Part shown: positions 26,777 to 36,915 of the stretch, in pieces
How the letters are laid out: every line of letters starts with the position of its first letter
How positions within the stretch are numbered: position 1 is the stretch's first letter
Assembly: GCF_007035645.1 (NCBI RefSeq)
Contig: NZ_AP019632.1
Location: 3,410,001 to 3,474,000, forward strand
Length of the DNA stretch: 64,000 nt
Source of the DNA: Enterobacter asburiae
GTDB taxonomy: Bacteria; Pseudomonadota; Gammaproteobacteria; Enterobacterales; Enterobacteriaceae
Reading direction: 5' to 3'
Notes under the pieces: generated by a model
What the model saw: the letters and a program-made list of their open reading frames with translations, nothing else
Database searches by the model: none
What the model was told of the DNA's origin: nothing
Position numbers and translations under genes: made by a program

Positions 26777-28162
26777 TTACTTACGGCGCCAGGTGGTGCC
26801 CTGCGGGCCATCTTCCAGAATGATGCCCATCTCGGTCAGACGGTTGCGCGCCGCATCTGCCGCCGCCCAGTCTTTTGCCTGACGCGCTTCCAGACGCGCT
26901 TTGATCAACGCTTCAATTTCCGCCACTTCACCGTCGTCCGCCTGCGCACCGCTCTGCAGGAACGCGTCCGGATCCTGCTCCAGCAGGCCGAGCACGGAGG
27001 AGAGCTTACGCAGATGGGATGCCAGCGCATTCGCCGCGGCCATATCTTCTGACTTCAGGCGGTTCACTTCGCGCGCCATGTCGAACAGCACGGAGTACGC
27101 TTCCGGGGTGTTGAAGTCGTCGTTCATCACCTCAACAAAGCGGGCTTCAAACGCTTCGCCGCCTGCAGCAGGAACAGACCTGTCGGTACCGCGCAGCGCG
27201 GTGTACAGACGCTCCAGCGCCGAGCGCGCCTGTTTCAGGTTCTCTTCGCTGTAGTTCAGCTGGCTGCGATAGTGGCCGGACATCAGGAAGTAGCGCACGG
27301 TTTCCGCATCGTAATACTTCAGCACGTCGCGCACGGTGAAGAAGTTACCCAGCGATTTAGACATCTTCTCGCGGTCAACCATTACCATCCCGGAGTGCAT
27401 CCAGTAGTTCACGTACTCGCCGCCGTGGGCGCAGGTGGACTGCGCGATTTCATTTTCATGGTGCGGGAACATCAGGTCCGAACCGCCGCCGTGAATATCG
27501 AAGTGCTTGCCCAGCTGCTTGCAGTTCATCGCGGAACATTCAATGTGCCAGCCCGGACGGCCTTCGCCCCACGGTGATGGCCAGCTTGGCTCGCCCTCTT
27601 TGGACATTTTCCACAGCACGAAGTCCATCGGGTTACGCTTCACGTCAACCACGTCAACGCGCGCGCCGGCCTGGAGCTGGTCCAGATCCTGACGGGAAAG
27701 CGAACCGTAGGTTGGGTCCGTCGGCACCGAGAACATCACGTCACCGTTGTCCGCAACGTAGGCATGACCGCGAGCGATCAGCTTTTCGGTGATCTCGATG
27801 ATTTCGTGAATATGGTGGGTCGCGCGCGGCTCGCTGTCCGGGCGCTGAATATTCAGGGCGTCGAAATCTTTGTGCATTTCGACGATCATGCGATCGACCA
27901 GCGCAACAAAGCTTTCGCCGTTTTCATTAGCGCGCTTGATGATTTTGTCGTCGATGTCGGTGATATTACGCACGTATTTCAGGGTGTAGCCCAGAAAACG
28001 CAGGTAGCGTGACACCACGTCAAAAGCGACAAAGGTACGGCCATGGCCAATGTGACAGAGATCGTAAACCGTAATACCACACACGTACATGCCGACTTCC
28101 CCGGCATGGATAGGTTTAAATTCCTCTTTCTGGCGCGTCATTGTATTAAAGATTTTTAACAT
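26777..28162 (-). CDS. cysS: Cysteinyl-tRNA synthetase
   Basis: A 461-residue class I aminoacyl-tRNA synthetase, the length of E. coli CysS. It charges tRNA-Cys with cysteine in the cytoplasm. It has the zinc-binding Cys at [20 protein letters not shown] with the HIGH signature (about residues 36-40), WHIECSAM (about 206-213) and the KMSKSLGN signature (KMSKS, about 265-270). The start is chosen at MLKIFNTM (28162), as in E. coli, rather than the four-codon longer ATG at 28174. It is divergent from ppiB. Confidence 0.98.
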   Translation of the reverse strand: MLKIFNTMTRQKEEFKPIHAGEVGMYVCGITVYDLCHIGHGRTFVAFDVVSRYLRFLGYTLKYVRNITDIDDKIIKRANENGESFVALVDRMIVEMHKDFDALNIQRPDSEPRATHHIHEIIEITEKLIARGHAYVADNGDVMFSVPTDPTYGSLSRQDLDQLQAGARVDVVDVKRNPMDFVLWKMSKEGEPSWPSPWGEGRPGWHIECSAMNCKQLGKHFDIHGGGSDLMFPHHENEIAQSTCAHGGEYVNYWMHSGMVMVDREKMSKSLGNFFTVRDVLKYYDAETVRYFLMSGHYRSQLNYSEENLKQARSALERLYTALRGTDRSVPAAGGEAFEARFVEVMNDDFNTPEAYSVLFDMAREVNRLKSEDMAAANALASHLRKLSSVLGLLEQDPDAFLQSGAQADDGEVAEIEALIKARLEARQAKDWAAADAARNRLTEMGIILEDGPQGTTWRRK

Positions 28163-28336
28163 CGAAGATTCCATGTAAACACGTGTGTGGTTGAAAACCG
28201 GCTATTCTACCCGTAATTCAAACCCGAAGCAGCACACAATGCAAGGTGATCGCATCCTGTGGTTATGCTATAACAAGCCCCTATAGATGACCCGAACGCG
28301 GGTCGACGTACCACAATAACGGAACAGGATGCAAAA

Positions 28337-28831
28337 ATGGTTACTTTCCACACTAATCATGGCGATATCGTAATCAAAACCTTTGATGACAAAGCGCCTG
28401 AAACAGTTAAAAACTTCCTGGACTACTGCCGCGAAGGTTTCTACAACAACACCATTTTCCACCGCGTGATCAACGGTTTTATGATCCAGGGCGGCGGTTT
28501 CGAACCTGGCATGAACCAGAAAGAGACCAAAGAAGCGATTAAAAACGAAGCGAACAACGGTCTGAAAAACACCCGCGGTACGCTGGCAATGGCCCGTACT
28601 CAGGCGCCACACTCTGCCACCGCGCAGTTTTTCATCAACGTGGCGGACAACGACTTCCTGAACTTCTCCGGCGAAAGCCTGCAGGGTTGGGGCTACTGCG
28701 TATTCGCAGAAGTGGTTGAAGGTATGGACGTGGTTGACAAGATCAAAGCCGTCGCTACTGGCCGCAGCGGTATGCACCAGGACGTTCCTAAAGAAGACGT
28801 TGTGATTACAAGCGTGACCGTCAGCGAGTAA
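28337..28831 (+). CDS. ppiB: Peptidyl-prolyl cis-trans isomerase B (cyclophilin)
   Basis: A 164-residue cytoplasmic cyclophilin without signal peptide, as in E. coli PpiB. The active-site residues are seen in [13 protein letters not shown] (Arg about 43) and [19 protein letters not shown] text (here [12 protein letters not shown]). It speeds proline isomerisation during folding. An ACAGGATGCAAAA ribosome site lies before the ATG. lpxH starts three bases after its stop codon. Confidence 0.97.
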   Translation: MVTFHTNHGDIVIKTFDDKAPETVKNFLDYCREGFYNNTIFHRVINGFMIQGGGFEPGMNQKETKEAIKNEANNGLKNTRGTLAMARTQAPHSATAQFFINVADNDFLNFSGESLQGWGYCVFAEVVEGMDVVDKIKAVATGRSGMHQDVPKEDVVITSVTVSE

Positions 28832-28834
28832 TTC

Positions 28835-29557
28835 GTGGCGACACTCTTTATTGCGGATCTGCATCTGCAAGCAGAAGAACCGGCGATAACCGCCGGTTTT
28901 CTGCGTTTTTTACGCGGTGAAGCGAAAAGCGCCGATGCGCTGTACATCCTGGGCGACCTCTTTGAAGCCTGGATTGGCGACGACGACCCTAACCCGCTGC
29001 ACCGTGAAATGGCCGCCGCCATTCACGCGCTCGTGGATTCCGGCGTTCCCTGCTACTTCATTCACGGCAACCGTGATTTCCTGATCGGCAAGCGCTACGC
29101 CCGCGAAAGCGGCATGACGCTGCTGCCGGAAGAGCAGGTGCTCGACCTCTATGGCCGCAGGGTTCTGATTATGCATGGCGACACGCTCTGCACCGACGAT
29201 ACCGGCTACCTCGCGTTTCGCGCCAAAGTCCACACCCCGTGGATCCAAAAGGTGTTCCTTGCGCTGCCGCTGTTTGTCCGCAACCGTATCGCCGCCAGAA
29301 TGCGCGCGGGCAGTAAAGCCGCCAACAGCAGCAAATCCATGACCATCATGGACGTGAACCCGCAGGCCGTGGTGAGCGTGATGGAAAAGCATGGCGTTCA
29401 GTGGTTGATCCACGGTCATACCCATCGTCCTGACGTCCATTCCCTTATCGCCAACGGCGAACCGGCCCATCGCGTGGTATTAGGTGCCTGGCACACCGAA
29501 GGCTCCATGGTCAAAGTCACGCCAGAGGGCGTGGAGCTGATCGCGTTTCCGTTTTAA
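28835..29557 (+). CDS. lpxH: UDP-2,3-diacylglucosamine diphosphatase LpxH
   Basis: A 240-residue calcineurin-like phosphoesterase that makes lipid X in lipid A biosynthesis. The metal motifs are visible: FIADLHL (DxH, residues 5-11), [11 protein letters not shown] (GD), [11 protein letters not shown] (GNHD-like), MHGDTLC and HGHTHRPD (GHxH). The start is GTG 28835, also GTG in E. coli. The gene is essential and cytosolic at the inner membrane face. It is co-transcribed with ppiB. Confidence 0.97.
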   Translation: MATLFIADLHLQAEEPAITAGFLRFLRGEAKSADALYILGDLFEAWIGDDDPNPLHREMAAAIHALVDSGVPCYFIHGNRDFLIGKRYARESGMTLLPEEQVLDLYGRRVLIMHGDTLCTDDTGYLAFRAKVHTPWIQKVFLALPLFVRNRIAARMRAGSKAANSSKSMTIMDVNPQAVVSVMEKHGVQWLIHGHTHRPDVHSLIANGEPAHRVVLGAWHTEGSMVKVTPEGVELIAFPF

Positions 29558-29694
29558 CCTCTCGCACCATCATTCTATTTTTTTGAACAATATCGGCAAA
29601 TTGTTTCGATTTTAATCAGCCCGTGGTCGGCCTATTATTTGTCACATCAGGGCAACACGCCCTATTCCAGATAAAACACTTAAGGAATACGACC

Positions 29695-29904
29695 ATGAAA
29701 TCTATCAAAACTTTCGTTGCAGTTGCCGCTCTTTCCCTGGTTTCTTTCGGTTCTTTCGCTCAAAGCGTGAGCGCAACCGCCTCTACCCTTGACCGCGCAG
29801 AAGCGAAAATTGCCGCGCAGGCCGCCGAGCAGAATGCCTCTTATAAAATCACGAGCGCGAAGGTCAACAACCGCGTGTACATGACCGCAGAACTGACTAA
29901 ATAA
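29695..29904 (+). CDS. Small DUF1471-like exported protein
   Basis: A 69-residue protein: a signal peptide (MKSIKTFVAVAALSLVSFGS, cleavage near FA-QS) and a mature part of about 47 residues ending ITSAKVNNRVYMTAELTK. The end pattern resembles short DUF1471 proteins (YhcN/McbA class), though the domain is shortened. TTAAGGAAT precedes the ATG. It lies between lpxH and purE, where K-12 has no gene in this position. Its function is unknown. Confidence 0.7.
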   Translation: MKSIKTFVAVAALSLVSFGSFAQSVSATASTLDRAEAKIAAQAAEQNASYKITSAKVNNRVYMTAELTK

Positions 29905-29972
29905 AAACCCTGATTGCCGTGCCGCCAGCGAAGACGTGCGACAGCGACAATACGATGAGGAAGGAACAGAGA

Positions 29973-30158
29973 ATGAAAAACATCAGCATCGTAAGTACCC
30001 TGCTGCTGGCAGTCGTGTTGTCCACTGGCGCACAGGCCGCGGAGAATCGCTTCTCCGTGCCAAAATCGGGCTCGAATGCCGACACCAGCATGGTGAATCA
30101 TATCGATGTCAGCCGCGCGTTCGACAACGAGAACCTGTCCGCAGGGGATCTTCAGTAA
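29973..30158 (+). CDS. Small exported protein of unknown function
   Basis: A 61-residue protein with a clear signal peptide (MKNISIVSTLLLAVVLSTGA, cleavage near AQA-AE). The mature part has only about 38 hydrophilic residues (NRFSVPKSGSNADTSMVN, then HIDVSRAFDNENLSAGDLQ) and no cysteine. The ribosome site AGGAA lies 10 bases upstream. It ends at a strong terminator (30168). It may be in one unit with the DUF1471-like gene 68 bp upstream. I do not recognise the family. Confidence 0.65.
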   Translation: MKNISIVSTLLLAVVLSTGAQAAENRFSVPKSGSNADTSMVNHIDVSRAFDNENLSAGDLQ

Positions 30159-30167
30159 CATCACATA

Positions 30168-30195
30168 AAAGACCGCCATCGTGCGGTCTTTTTTG
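30168..30195 (+). terminator. Intrinsic terminator after the small exported protein genes
   Basis: AAAGACCGC (30168-30176) pairs with GCGGTCTTT (30183-30191), followed by TTTTG. Confidence 0.9.
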
Positions 30196-30232
30196 TTATC
30201 GCTTTCTCGCCATAACTGCTCGCCTTTTAACC

Positions 30233-30248
30233 GCGCAACCGTTTTCCT
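30233..30248 (+). promoter_or_regulatory. PurR operator of purEK
   Basis: GCGCAACCGTTTTCCT matches the 16-bp PurR consensus ACGCAAACGTTTTCNT in most positions. It lies 72-87 bp before the purE start, as in E. coli. Repression by PurR with hypoxanthine or guanine is the known mode. Confidence 0.85.
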
Positions 30249-30319
30249 TGCCCGTATAACATGCTATTCTCTGTGCCCTCGAAAGCAGTGTGTTTCGCAC
30301 CACAGGAGTTTTAAGACGC

Positions 30320-30829
30320 ATGTCTTCCCGCAATAATCCGGCGCGTGTCGCCATCGTGATGGGGTCCAAAAGCGACTGGGCTACCATGCAGTTCGCCGCC
30401 GAAATCTTTGAAATCCTGAATGTTCCGCACCACGTTGAAGTGGTCTCCGCGCACCGTACACCGGACAAACTGTTCAGCTTCGCCGAAAGCGCCGAAGAGA
30501 ACGGTTATGAGGTGATCGTTGCCGGCGCGGGCGGCGCAGCACATCTGCCAGGCATGATTGCCGCCAAAACCCTGGTGCCGGTACTGGGCGTTCCGGTCCA
30601 AAGCGCCGCGTTAAGCGGTGTGGATAGCCTCTACTCCATCGTCCAGATGCCGCGCGGTATTCCTGTCGGCACGCTGGCGATTGGTAAAGCGGGTGCGGCG
30701 AACGCAGCCCTGCTGGCGGCGCAAATTCTTGCGACGCACGATAAAGCATTACACCAGCGTCTGGCGGAGTGGCGTAAAGCCCAGACCGACGAGGTGCTGG
30801 ACAATCCGGACCCGCGGGGTGCGGCATGA
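30320..30829 (+). CDS. purE: N5-carboxyaminoimidazole ribonucleotide mutase PurE
   Basis: A 169-residue enzyme of purine synthesis that turns N5-CAIR into CAIR. The family opening ([15 protein letters not shown], about 9-23) and the substrate loop ([12 protein letters not shown] and [11 protein letters not shown]) are complete. It acts with PurK, whose start overlaps its stop codon by four bases. The start is taken at MSSRNNPA with CAGGAGTTT upstream. Confidence 0.98.
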   Translation: MSSRNNPARVAIVMGSKSDWATMQFAAEIFEILNVPHHVEVVSAHRTPDKLFSFAESAEENGYEVIVAGAGGAAHLPGMIAAKTLVPVLGVPVQSAALSGVDSLYSIVQMPRGIPVGTLAIGKAGAANAALLAAQILATHDKALHQRLAEWRKAQTDEVLDNPDPRGAA

Positions 30830-31893
30830 AGCAGGTTTGCGTCCTCGGTAACGGCCAGCTAGGCCGCATGCTGCGTCAGGCCGGTGAGCCGCTGGGTATT
30901 GCCGTCTGGCCCGTCGGGCTGGACGCCGAACCGGAAGCCGTACCGTTCCACCAGAGCGTGATCACCGCCGAGATCGAACGCTGGCCGGAAACGGCTCTGA
31001 CCCGCGAGCTGGCGCGTCATAACGCCTTCGTTAACCGCGACGTGTTCCCGATCATCGCCGACCGTCTGACGCAAAAGCAGCTGTTCGACAAGCTCGGTCT
31101 GCCGACCGCGCCGTGGCAGCTCCTGTCCGATAAAAGCGAGTGGAATGACGTTTTCGCGATGCTGGGCGAGCTGGCAATCGTGAAGCGCCGCGTGGGCGGT
31201 TACGACGGCCGCGGCCAGTGGCGCCTGCGTGCAGATGAAACGGCAGAACTGCCGGACGACTGCTACGGCGAGTGCATCGTTGAGCAGGGCATTAACTTCA
31301 GCGGTGAAGTGTCGCTGGTTGGCGCGCGCGGGCACGACGGGCATACCGTCTTTTATCCGCTGACGCATAACCTGCATCAGGACGGCATTCTCCGCACCAG
31401 CGTCGCCTTCCCGCACGCCAATGCTGACCAGCAGGCGCAGGCGGAAGATATGCTCTCTGCCATCATGCACGAACTCGGGTATGTGGGCGTCATGGCGATG
31501 GAGTGCTTTATCACCCCGTCCGGTCTGCTGATCAACGAACTTGCGCCGCGCGTGCACAACAGCGGCCACTGGACGCAAAACGGCGCGTCCATCAGCCAGT
31601 TCGAGCTGCACCTGCGCGCGATTACGGACCTGCCGCTGCCGCAGCCCGTGGTGAACAGCCCGTCGGTGATGATCAACCTGATCGGCACCGATCTGAACTA
31701 CGACTGGCTGAAGCTGCCGCTCGTGCATCTGCACTGGTATGACAAAGAGGTTCGCGCGGGTCGTAAGGTCGGTCACCTGAACCTGAACGACAGCGACACG
31801 GGCCGCCTGAGCGCCACCCTGGAAGCGATGATCCCGCTCCTGCCGCCGGAATATGCGAGCGGTATTGTCTGGGCACAGTCTAAGCTCAAGTAA
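30826..31893 (+). CDS. purK: N5-carboxyaminoimidazole ribonucleotide synthase PurK
   Basis: A 355-residue ATP-grasp enzyme that makes N5-CAIR from AIR, bicarbonate and ATP. It begins with [20 protein letters not shown] (nucleotide-binding loop), the ATP-grasp core has [15 protein letters not shown] (about 123-137), and the metal-binding end is [15 protein letters not shown] (about 238-252). ATGA overlap with purE shows translational coupling. Confidence 0.98.
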   Translation: MKQVCVLGNGQLGRMLRQAGEPLGIAVWPVGLDAEPEAVPFHQSVITAEIERWPETALTRELARHNAFVNRDVFPIIADRLTQKQLFDKLGLPTAPWQLLSDKSEWNDVFAMLGELAIVKRRVGGYDGRGQWRLRADETAELPDDCYGECIVEQGINFSGEVSLVGARGHDGHTVFYPLTHNLHQDGILRTSVAFPHANADQQAQAEDMLSAIMHELGYVGVMAMECFITPSGLLINELAPRVHNSGHWTQNGASISQFELHLRAITDLPLPQPVVNSPSVMINLIGTDLNYDWLKLPLVHLHWYDKEVRAGRKVGHLNLNDSDTGRLSATLEAMIPLLPPEYASGIVWAQSKLK

Positions 31894-31977
31894 GACATCT
31901 GCGCCGGGGAGTTGATCTTCCCCTTCCCCGGCGTACAATCCCCGCCCATTGCTGCTGAGTTTTCTTCTGGAACAACC

Positions 31978-33048
31978 ATGAACGATGGAACGGACTATCG
32001 CGCGATCCTCGCGTCTGATACCCCTTTAATCGACGTTCGCGCGCCGATCGAATTTGCCCAGGGCGCGATGCCTGCGGCGGTCAACCTGCCCTTAATGAAC
32101 GACGACGAGCGCGCCGCCGTCGGTACCTGCTATAAACGCCAGGGCCCCGAGGCCGCGCTGGCGCTCGGCCATCAGCTGGTGAGCGGCGAGACGCGTGAGG
32201 CACGCATTAACGCCTGGCGGGAAGCCAGCCTTACCCATCCTGAGGGCTTTCTCTGCTGCGCGCGCGGCGGCCAGCGCTCGCATATCTCGCAGGCCTGGCT
32301 GAAAGAGGCGGGCGTTGACTACCCGCTGATCCGCGGCGGCTATAAGGCTCTGCGTCAGACGGCGATTCAGGTGACTATCGAGCAGTCGCAAAAGCCGATG
32401 GTGCTTATTGGCGGCTGCACCGGAAACGGCAAAACCCTGCTGGTGAAGCAGCACGCGCAGGGCATCGATCTGGAAGGGCTGGCGCACCATCGCGGTTCGT
32501 CGTTTGGCCGCACGCTCACGCCGCAGCTTTCCCAGGCCAGCTTTGAAAACCACCTTGCGGTTGAGCTCCTGAAAAAAAACGCCGCGCGCTGGGTGCTGGA
32601 AGACGAGGGCCGGATGATTGGCTCCAACCACCTGCCGGAGTGCCTGCGCGACCGCATGGCTGAAGCCCCTATCGTTGTCGTCGAAGACCCGTTTGACGTC
32701 CGCCTTGAGCGCCTGCGCGAAGAGTATTTCGACCATATGTGGGCAGACTTTTCTGCCGCATACGGCGAGGAAGCGGGCTGGAAAGAATACAGCGAGTATC
32801 TGCACCACGGCCTGTTCGCCATTCGCCGCCGTCTGGGGCTGCAGCGGTATGCAGAATTCACCGCGCTGTTAGATTCCGCGCTGCTGGAACAGCAACTCTC
32901 CGGCAGCACAGAGGCGCACTTCAGCTGGCTTGCGCCGCTGCTGAAGGACTATTACGACCCGATGTACGGCTATCAGCTGGAGAAAAAGGCGGAGAAGATT
33001 GTGTATCGCGGGACGTATGGCGAGGTCGCTGACTGGCTTAATCGCTAA
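31978..33048 (+). CDS. mnmH: tRNA 2-selenouridine synthase MnmH (SelU/YbbB)
   Basis: A 356-residue enzyme that replaces sulfur by selenium at the wobble 2-thiouridine of some tRNAs, passing through a geranylated form. The rhodanese domain (1-130) carries the active cysteine in [12 protein letters not shown] (about 88-99), and the C-terminal half has a P-loop [11 protein letters not shown] (about 145-155). E. coli YbbB has 364 residues. In K-12 it is separated from purK by the allantoin genes; here it follows purK after 84 bp. A composite repeat lies after the stop codon. Confidence 0.94.
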   Translation: MNDGTDYRAILASDTPLIDVRAPIEFAQGAMPAAVNLPLMNDDERAAVGTCYKRQGPEAALALGHQLVSGETREARINAWREASLTHPEGFLCCARGGQRSHISQAWLKEAGVDYPLIRGGYKALRQTAIQVTIEQSQKPMVLIGGCTGNGKTLLVKQHAQGIDLEGLAHHRGSSFGRTLTPQLSQASFENHLAVELLKKNAARWVLEDEGRMIGSNHLPECLRDRMAEAPIVVVEDPFDVRLERLREEYFDHMWADFSAAYGEEAGWKEYSEYLHHGLFAIRRRLGLQRYAEFTALLDSALLEQQLSGSTEAHFSWLAPLLKDYYDPMYGYQLEKKAEKIVYRGTYGEVADWLNR

Positions 33049-33065
33049 AACAAAGCCGGGTGGCG

Positions 33066-33158
33066 AGGTAAAAGCAAAACGGCAACCAGGGTTGCCGTTT
33101 TTAATGTTTGTTCCCTCTCCCCGTGGGAGAGGGTCAGGGTGAGGGCATCAGGCCGCAC
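33066..33158 (+). repeat. Composite two-hairpin repeat, copy A (93 bp)
   Basis: AGGTAAAAGCAAAACGG begins the element. A GGCAACC/GGTTGCC hairpin with a T run follows, then the dispersed palindrome read backward (33113-33146, copy 5) and ATCAGGCCGCAC. The same arrangement is found at 48366 and three times at 53405-53686. The first hairpin can end mnmH transcripts. Confidence 0.85.
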
Positions 33159-33171
33159 CCTACAAGACGAC

Positions 33172-34317
33172 TTAGAAGTCGTAACGCAAACGCACCAGGT
33201 TCATGTCGCCCAGGTTGTCGGTGCTGGAGGTGAACACGTGTTCGTAATCCACGCGGAAACCGTAATCCAGCTGGAAGCTGATACCCACGCCGTTGTCGAT
33301 GCGCTGGTAGTTACGGCCGTTCACGTACTCAATACGGTCACCCATGAAGTAAGGCTGGATGGATTTAACCGCGTACTGACCGATTGGGAACTTGTAGCCC
33401 GCAAAGTATTCAATACCCCATGCATCACCGGCGAAGTAGTCGTTAACAGACACTTTTTTGGTGGTCAGGAAGTTCTGGTACCAGCCGCCGCCAGCGGAGA
33501 AGGTCCAGTTGTCCGGCGTCCAGCTCAGCGCGGTACCGAGGATGTTCTGGTCGTAGGTTTTGCTGTCGCCGTTGTCCGGGTTACGCATGTCCGCGCGGGT
33601 GTAGTTCCACGCCGCGCCCCAGGTCAGGTCGGTGGTCAGGTGGTAATCCAGACCCAGCGAGCCGCCGCCTTTACGCTTGTAGCGCAGGCCGTTGCCCGGC
33701 AGGTATTCGCTGTCTTCAAACAGGTAGGATGCATAAATATCGGCATCACCCACGGTTTTCTTATATTTCAGCATCTGGCGTGAACGGTAAGATCCGTCGT
33801 AATCGCCGTTGATCCCGTTACCTGGCGCCTGACCGATCATGTCGTAGTCCCAGATATCGGTTTTCGCGCCCACCACATCATAGTAAACGCTGTTCTGTTG
33901 ACCGAAGGTCAGCGTACCCCAGGTGTCGCTCTTCAGACCGGTGTAGAGCATACGACGCGTGGTGTCGTGTGCGCCGTCGGCGTAGTGGTGATCCCAGTTA
34001 AACTGCGCAGGAATATTGACACCAAGCTCGTAGTAGCTGATCCAGCTGATGTCATCAAACAGATAGTAATCAGCCGCGAAACGGAAACGGGTGCCGCCGT
34101 CAAAGCCGTTACGCTTGTAGCTGTTTTTACCGTCGTCGCCGGTCATGTTCTGGAACTGAGGACGAATACTGCCGCCAACGGTAAAGTTCAGGCGGCTCAG
34201 CGGGTTACCCGCCTGAGGATCCTGCTTAAGAACGGTGATTTCCGCCTGAGAAGCGAAGGTAGTCAATGCCACTGCCGCGCCGATCGTTGCCGCCAGCGCT
34301 GATTTTTTTATAGTCAT
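33172..34317 (-). CDS. Outer-membrane porin family protein
   Basis: A 381-residue beta-barrel protein. The signal peptide (MTIKKSALAATIGAAVALTT, cleavage near SQA-EI) is followed by alternating strands such as NFTVGGSIRPQF, RFRFAADYYLF and TLTFGQQNSVYYDVVGAKTD, and the chain ends with the outer-membrane signature LVRLRYDF. It is longer than OmpC/OmpF-type porins of this group and I cannot assign a substrate. It occupies the place where K-12 has the allantoin-use genes. Its stop codon is 13 bp from the composite repeat. The 5' side (34318-34500) is AT-rich and holds its promoter. Confidence 0.85.
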   Translation of the reverse strand: MTIKKSALAATIGAAVALTTFASQAEITVLKQDPQAGNPLSRLNFTVGGSIRPQFQNMTGDDGKNSYKRNGFDGGTRFRFAADYYLFDDISWISYYELGVNIPAQFNWDHHYADGAHDTTRRMLYTGLKSDTWGTLTFGQQNSVYYDVVGAKTDIWDYDMIGQAPGNGINGDYDGSYRSRQMLKYKKTVGDADIYASYLFEDSEYLPGNGLRYKRKGGGSLGLDYHLTTDLTWGAAWNYTRADMRNPDNGDSKTYDQNILGTALSWTPDNWTFSAGGGWYQNFLTTKKVSVNDYFAGDAWGIEYFAGYKFPIGQYAVKSIQPYFMGDRIEYVNGRNYQRIDNGVGISFQLDYGFRVDYEHVFTSSTDNLGDMNLVRLRYDF

Positions 34318-34500
34318 TATTTTTCCTTAATAGACACGCTGCTAAATATTTAGCGGGTGAATATTAACTGGAAATAATCGGGCCGTGTGGTCGGGTTTTT
34401 AATGTTTTGTGCTACTAAATGAGTGGGTATTATCACTTTGTGCTATTTAAACGCTGCGCACCGGCATTAAAACCCGGCGCGCAACTATCACCGTACTAAA

Positions 34501-36915
34501 TCAACTCGCAAACTGACGGAACAGGGCTTTCCCCTTTAACAGCCGCGTGCCGAGCCAGCCTCCGCAAAGAGAAAGCAGTACCGCGCCGCTGAGAGGCAGG
34601 ATCAGCCAGAGGCGCCAGTCAGGCTCCCACGGGAAGTCGAAGACCTTTGTCTGCAGCACCGCCAGCGCCGTTTCCGCGCCAATGGCCGCTACCAGACCCG
34701 CCACCAGCCCCAGCAGCGCAAACTCGCTCCAGAGCGTCATCCGCAGCAGCCGCTTTCCAGCCCCCAGCGTGCGGTAGACCACCAGCTCCTGATGGCGCTG
34801 GCGCATGCCCACCTGCACCTGGGCCAGCAGCAACAGCACGCCGCAGATCGTCACCAGCACCACCATCACCTCCAGCGCGCGGCTCACCTGCTCCAGCACC
34901 TGCCCCACCTGCTTCAGGATCGCGCCAATATCCAGCAGGCTGACCGTCGGAAACTCCCGGTTGAGCTGGGTCAGCATGCCGTTGCCGTTTTCCCAGCGGA
35001 AGCTGGTCAGCCAGCTCTGCGGCTGACCGTCCAGCGCGCCCGGCGGGAAGATAAAGAAGAAGTTTGGCCGCAGGCTTTCCCAGTCCACCTTGCGCAGGCT
35101 GGTGACTTTCGCCGTGAAATCCTGGGTATCGCCGGTAAAGGTCACGCTGTCCCCGAGCTTCACGTTCAGCCGCGTCGCCAGCCCCTCTTCCATCGACACC
35201 TCACCCGCTTTCGGCGGCCAGGTGCCCGCGGTTATCGGGTTGTGGTCAGGGCGTTTCTCCTGCCAGGTCAGGTTCAGCTCGCGGTTCAGCGACTCGTCCT
35301 TGTTTCCGTCCGTTGGCTGACCGTTGATCTGCGTCAGACGCGCGCGCACGATGGGATAGAACGATTCAGGAATAATATGATGCTCCGACAGGAAGCCCTT
35401 CAGCGGCGTGACCTGCTCAGGGGCAATGTTGATCAGGAAATAGTTCGGGCTTTCCGGGGGAAGCTGCTGCTGCCAGCGATCCAGCAGATCGCCGCGCAGC
35501 ACTAACAGCAGCGCCAGCAGCATAAACGACAGCGAAAACGCCGACAGCTGGCTGAGCGTTGACCACGGCTGATGCAGCAGGCGGTTGACCGCCAGGCGCA
35601 CGGGCAGGGATTTCACCGTGAGCCGCTTCAGGACGTTAAGCAGTATCCAGCCCAGCACGCCGCACAGCAGCGCCAGCACAACCGCCCCGGCCAGTACCGC
35701 CCACAGCAGCGTGCTGCCCCCCATCAGCCACGCCAGCAGCCCCACCGCCACGGCAATAATCACCGGAAGGTAGAACTTCAGCGGCCAGACGTTCGCCACC
35801 ACATCGTTGCGAAGCACGCGCAGCGGCTGCGTCGCGAGCAGCAGGCGGTAGGGGCGTAGCCCCACCAGCAGCGAAATCACCGTCATCGCACCGATTGCCC
35901 ACAGCCACGGCCAGAGGCTGGCCGGCGGCAATGCGGCCGGGAGCACCGGCTTCAGCATCACCATCAGCAGTTTTTCAAACAGCAGCCCGATTATTCCGCC
36001 AGTAATCGCGGAGAGGACCAGCAGCATCAGCCACTGGCCGACAATCAGCTTGCGCAGCTGCGCCCTGCCCGCCCCCAGGGTTTTGAGGATCGCCACCAGG
36101 TCGTAACGGCTGCGGCAGTAGTGGCCCATCGCCACGGCAACCGCCGCAATGGCCAGCAGCAGGGTTAACAGCGCCGAAAGCAGCAGGAACTGCTGAGAAC
36201 GTTCAAGAGATTTGCCGAGCGCCCCTTCGTCCTGCTCCAGCCCGTACCAGCGGTGCTCTGGTTTGAGCTGCGGCAGAAGCCATTTTTCGTACGCGTCAAG
36301 CTGGGCAGGCGTGCCGCCAAACTTATAGCGCCAGGTGACGCGGCTTCCCGGCTGAACAGCATGGGTTGCCGCAACATCCGCGGTGTTCATCAGCAGGCGC
36401 GGCGCAAGCTGGAAGGGGTTAAAGCCAGAATCGGGCTCCTGCACCACTTCCCCGGCGATTTTCAGCGTGGCGTCACCGACGTCGATACTATCGCCGGGTT
36501 TCAGGTTCAGAAGCACCATCAGACGTGATGCCAGAAGCACCGTGCCGGGCTTTGGCTTCAGCCCTGGCGGGCTGGTCTGCAGTTCGCCGTACATCGGGTA
36601 GATATCATCGACGGCCTTCACGCTGGCGAGCTGCGGCGTGTCGCCCGCAAAGGTCATGGTCTGGAAGCTTATCTGCTCCCCCACCTTCAGCCCCTCTTTG
36701 CGCGCCTCGTCAATCCAGCCCGACGGCACCGGGCGGGAGCTTTGCAGCGCCCGGTCCCCCGCCATAAACTCCCGGCTCTGCTGGCTAAGCCCTTTTTCCA
36801 TGCGGTCGCTGACGCTGCCGAGCGCCAGCACGCAGGCCACCGCCAGGCTTAGCGCCAGCCAGACAATCAGCAGCGAGGGGGAACGCCACTCGCGCCAGAA
36901 CCAGCGGGTAATCAT
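34501..36915 (-). CDS. ybbP: ABC-type export permease YbbP (FtsX-like)
   Basis: An 804-residue inner-membrane permease, as long as E. coli YbbP. It has one N-terminal helix (LLIVWLALSLAVACVLALGS), a periplasmic MacB-PCD-like domain, and two FtsX-type membrane blocks (helices near residues 255-345 and near 700-800). With the ATPase YbbA it forms a MacB/LolCDE-like machine. The substrate is not known; YbbAP is functionally linked to TesA by its stable neighbourhood. The ATG overlaps the ybbA stop codon (ATGA). Confidence 0.95.
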   Translation of the reverse strand: MITRWFWREWRSPSLLIVWLALSLAVACVLALGSVSDRMEKGLSQQSREFMAGDRALQSSRPVPSGWIDEARKEGLKVGEQISFQTMTFAGDTPQLASVKAVDDIYPMYGELQTSPPGLKPKPGTVLLASRLMVLLNLKPGDSIDVGDATLKIAGEVVQEPDSGFNPFQLAPRLLMNTADVAATHAVQPGSRVTWRYKFGGTPAQLDAYEKWLLPQLKPEHRWYGLEQDEGALGKSLERSQQFLLLSALLTLLLAIAAVAVAMGHYCRSRYDLVAILKTLGAGRAQLRKLIVGQWLMLLVLSAITGGIIGLLFEKLLMVMLKPVLPAALPPASLWPWLWAIGAMTVISLLVGLRPYRLLLATQPLRVLRNDVVANVWPLKFYLPVIIAVAVGLLAWLMGGSTLLWAVLAGAVVLALLCGVLGWILLNVLKRLTVKSLPVRLAVNRLLHQPWSTLSQLSAFSLSFMLLALLLVLRGDLLDRWQQQLPPESPNYFLINIAPEQVTPLKGFLSEHHIIPESFYPIVRARLTQINGQPTDGNKDESLNRELNLTWQEKRPDHNPITAGTWPPKAGEVSMEEGLATRLNVKLGDSVTFTGDTQDFTAKVTSLRKVDWESLRPNFFFIFPPGALDGQPQSWLTSFRWENGNGMLTQLNREFPTVSLLDIGAILKQVGQVLEQVSRALEVMVVLVTICGVLLLLAQVQVGMRQRHQELVVYRTLGAGKRLLRMTLWSEFALLGLVAGLVAAIGAETALAVLQTKVFDFPWEPDWRLWLILPLSGAVLLSLCGGWLGTRLLKGKALFRQFAS

